In this document: positions 63,940 through 64,000 of the stretch, piece by piece
How positions within the stretch are numbered: position 1 is the stretch's first letter
Layout: each line of letters begins with the position of its first letter
From: Trichothermofontia sichuanensis B231
GTDB taxonomy: Bacteria; Cyanobacteriota; Cyanobacteriia; B231
Assembly: GCF_026240635.1 (NCBI RefSeq)
Contig: NZ_CP110848.1
Location: 3,863,741-3,927,740, forward strand
Reading direction: 5' to 3'
DNA length: 64,000 nucleotides
The notes under the pieces: generated by a model
Told to the model about the DNA's origin: nothing
The model's input: only the letters and a program-made list of their open reading frames with translations
Database searches by the model: none
Made by a program: the position numbers and the translations under genes

Positions 63940-64000
63940 GGCTCTCCAGAGTTTATGGTGGGGGTGCGTAGCGCCCCACCATAAACTCAGCGTCTCCGAC
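63940..64000 (-). mobile_element. MITE-like repeat, family A copy 4, running off the window
   Basis: Begins GGCTCTCC at 63940 and reaches the palindrome (AGTTTATGGTGGGGG...CCCCACCATAAACTC) with a slightly shorter right arm. Orientation is opposite to copy 1. The other end and its target duplication are outside the window. Confidence 0.8.

Noticed and set aside
1-64000. tRNA, rRNA or other structured RNA genes
   Set aside because: Scanning by eye for TTCGA-type T-loops and rRNA core sequences gave nothing I could support; a tRNAscan or Infernal run would be decisive.

Overview
The window is a piece of a cyanobacterial chromosome. The evidence is direct: photosystem II genes psbZ and psbD, the menaquinone/phylloquinone genes menF and menD, a urea transporter (urtABCD), cyanobacteria-restricted families (DUF928, a DUF2949-like and a DUF3318-like protein), and very frequent GCGATCGC (HIP1) octamers inside and between genes. 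Sequence style and gene content suggest a Leptolyngbya-like lineage, but I cannot fix the genus from this window.

Layout. 1-8.1 kb: a truncated DUF3318-like gene, two proline-rich conserved proteins and an unusual TPR-glycosyltransferase-TPR-acetyltransferase fusion. 8.1-11.6 kb: a solitary IS200/IS605 TnpA, a DHH-CBS-CBS-tRNA nucleotidyltransferase and psbZ. 11.6-15.1 kb: a decayed accessory patch with nested MITE-like repeats, a broken FGE/lectin-fold gene whose 3' end looks like the variable region of a diversity-generating retroelement target, and a broken DUF29 gene. 15.1-19.5 kb: monocistronic psbD with its terminator, then a cobalt/nickel ECF transporter operon (M-N-Q-O). 19.5-22.7 kb: a second graveyard holding a flavoprotein pseudogene behind a good Fur box and split by a MITE, a cysS fragment, and a broken IS66 transposase. 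22.7-36 kb: a secreted hypothetical protein, a CapA-type protein, a TPR protein, a large REC-PAS-GAF histidine kinase, an AarF/UbiB kinase, a group II PLP decarboxylase and fumC. 36.6-42.3 kb: urtA, a 0.7 kb gap, then urtBCD, where urtD carries a TerB-like tail and no urtE follows. 42.5-48 kb: a CHASE2 adenylate cyclase with a DUF928 gene, then the rpsP-KH-phoH operon. 48-58.6 kb: a peptidoglycan-binding protein, a nitronate-monooxygenase-like enzyme, obg, a gamma-glutamyltransferase, a TerC protein, and menF-menD. 58.7-62.6 kb: a five-gene minus-strand phospholipid operon (acyltransferase, CDP-alcohol phosphatidyltransferase, CdsA-like enzyme, acyltransferase, methyltransferase) related to E. 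coli ynbABC. 63-64 kb: an IS5-like remnant, a small hypothetical gene and a MITE copy at the edge.

The feature tying the window together is a set of short non-coding mobile repeats. Family A is 112 bp with GGCTCTTCT termini, a 43-bp palindrome and visible 8-bp target duplications. Family B is about 107 bp with TATAGTCATT-like termini that include TA. Family C is about 220 bp with ACAGCCTTTACCT termini. They sit in most gene-free stretches, break one gene, and supply the stop codons of obg, menD and the AarF-like gene. The best candidates for undescribed biology are the lipid operon, the retroelement-like variable protein and the two MITE families.
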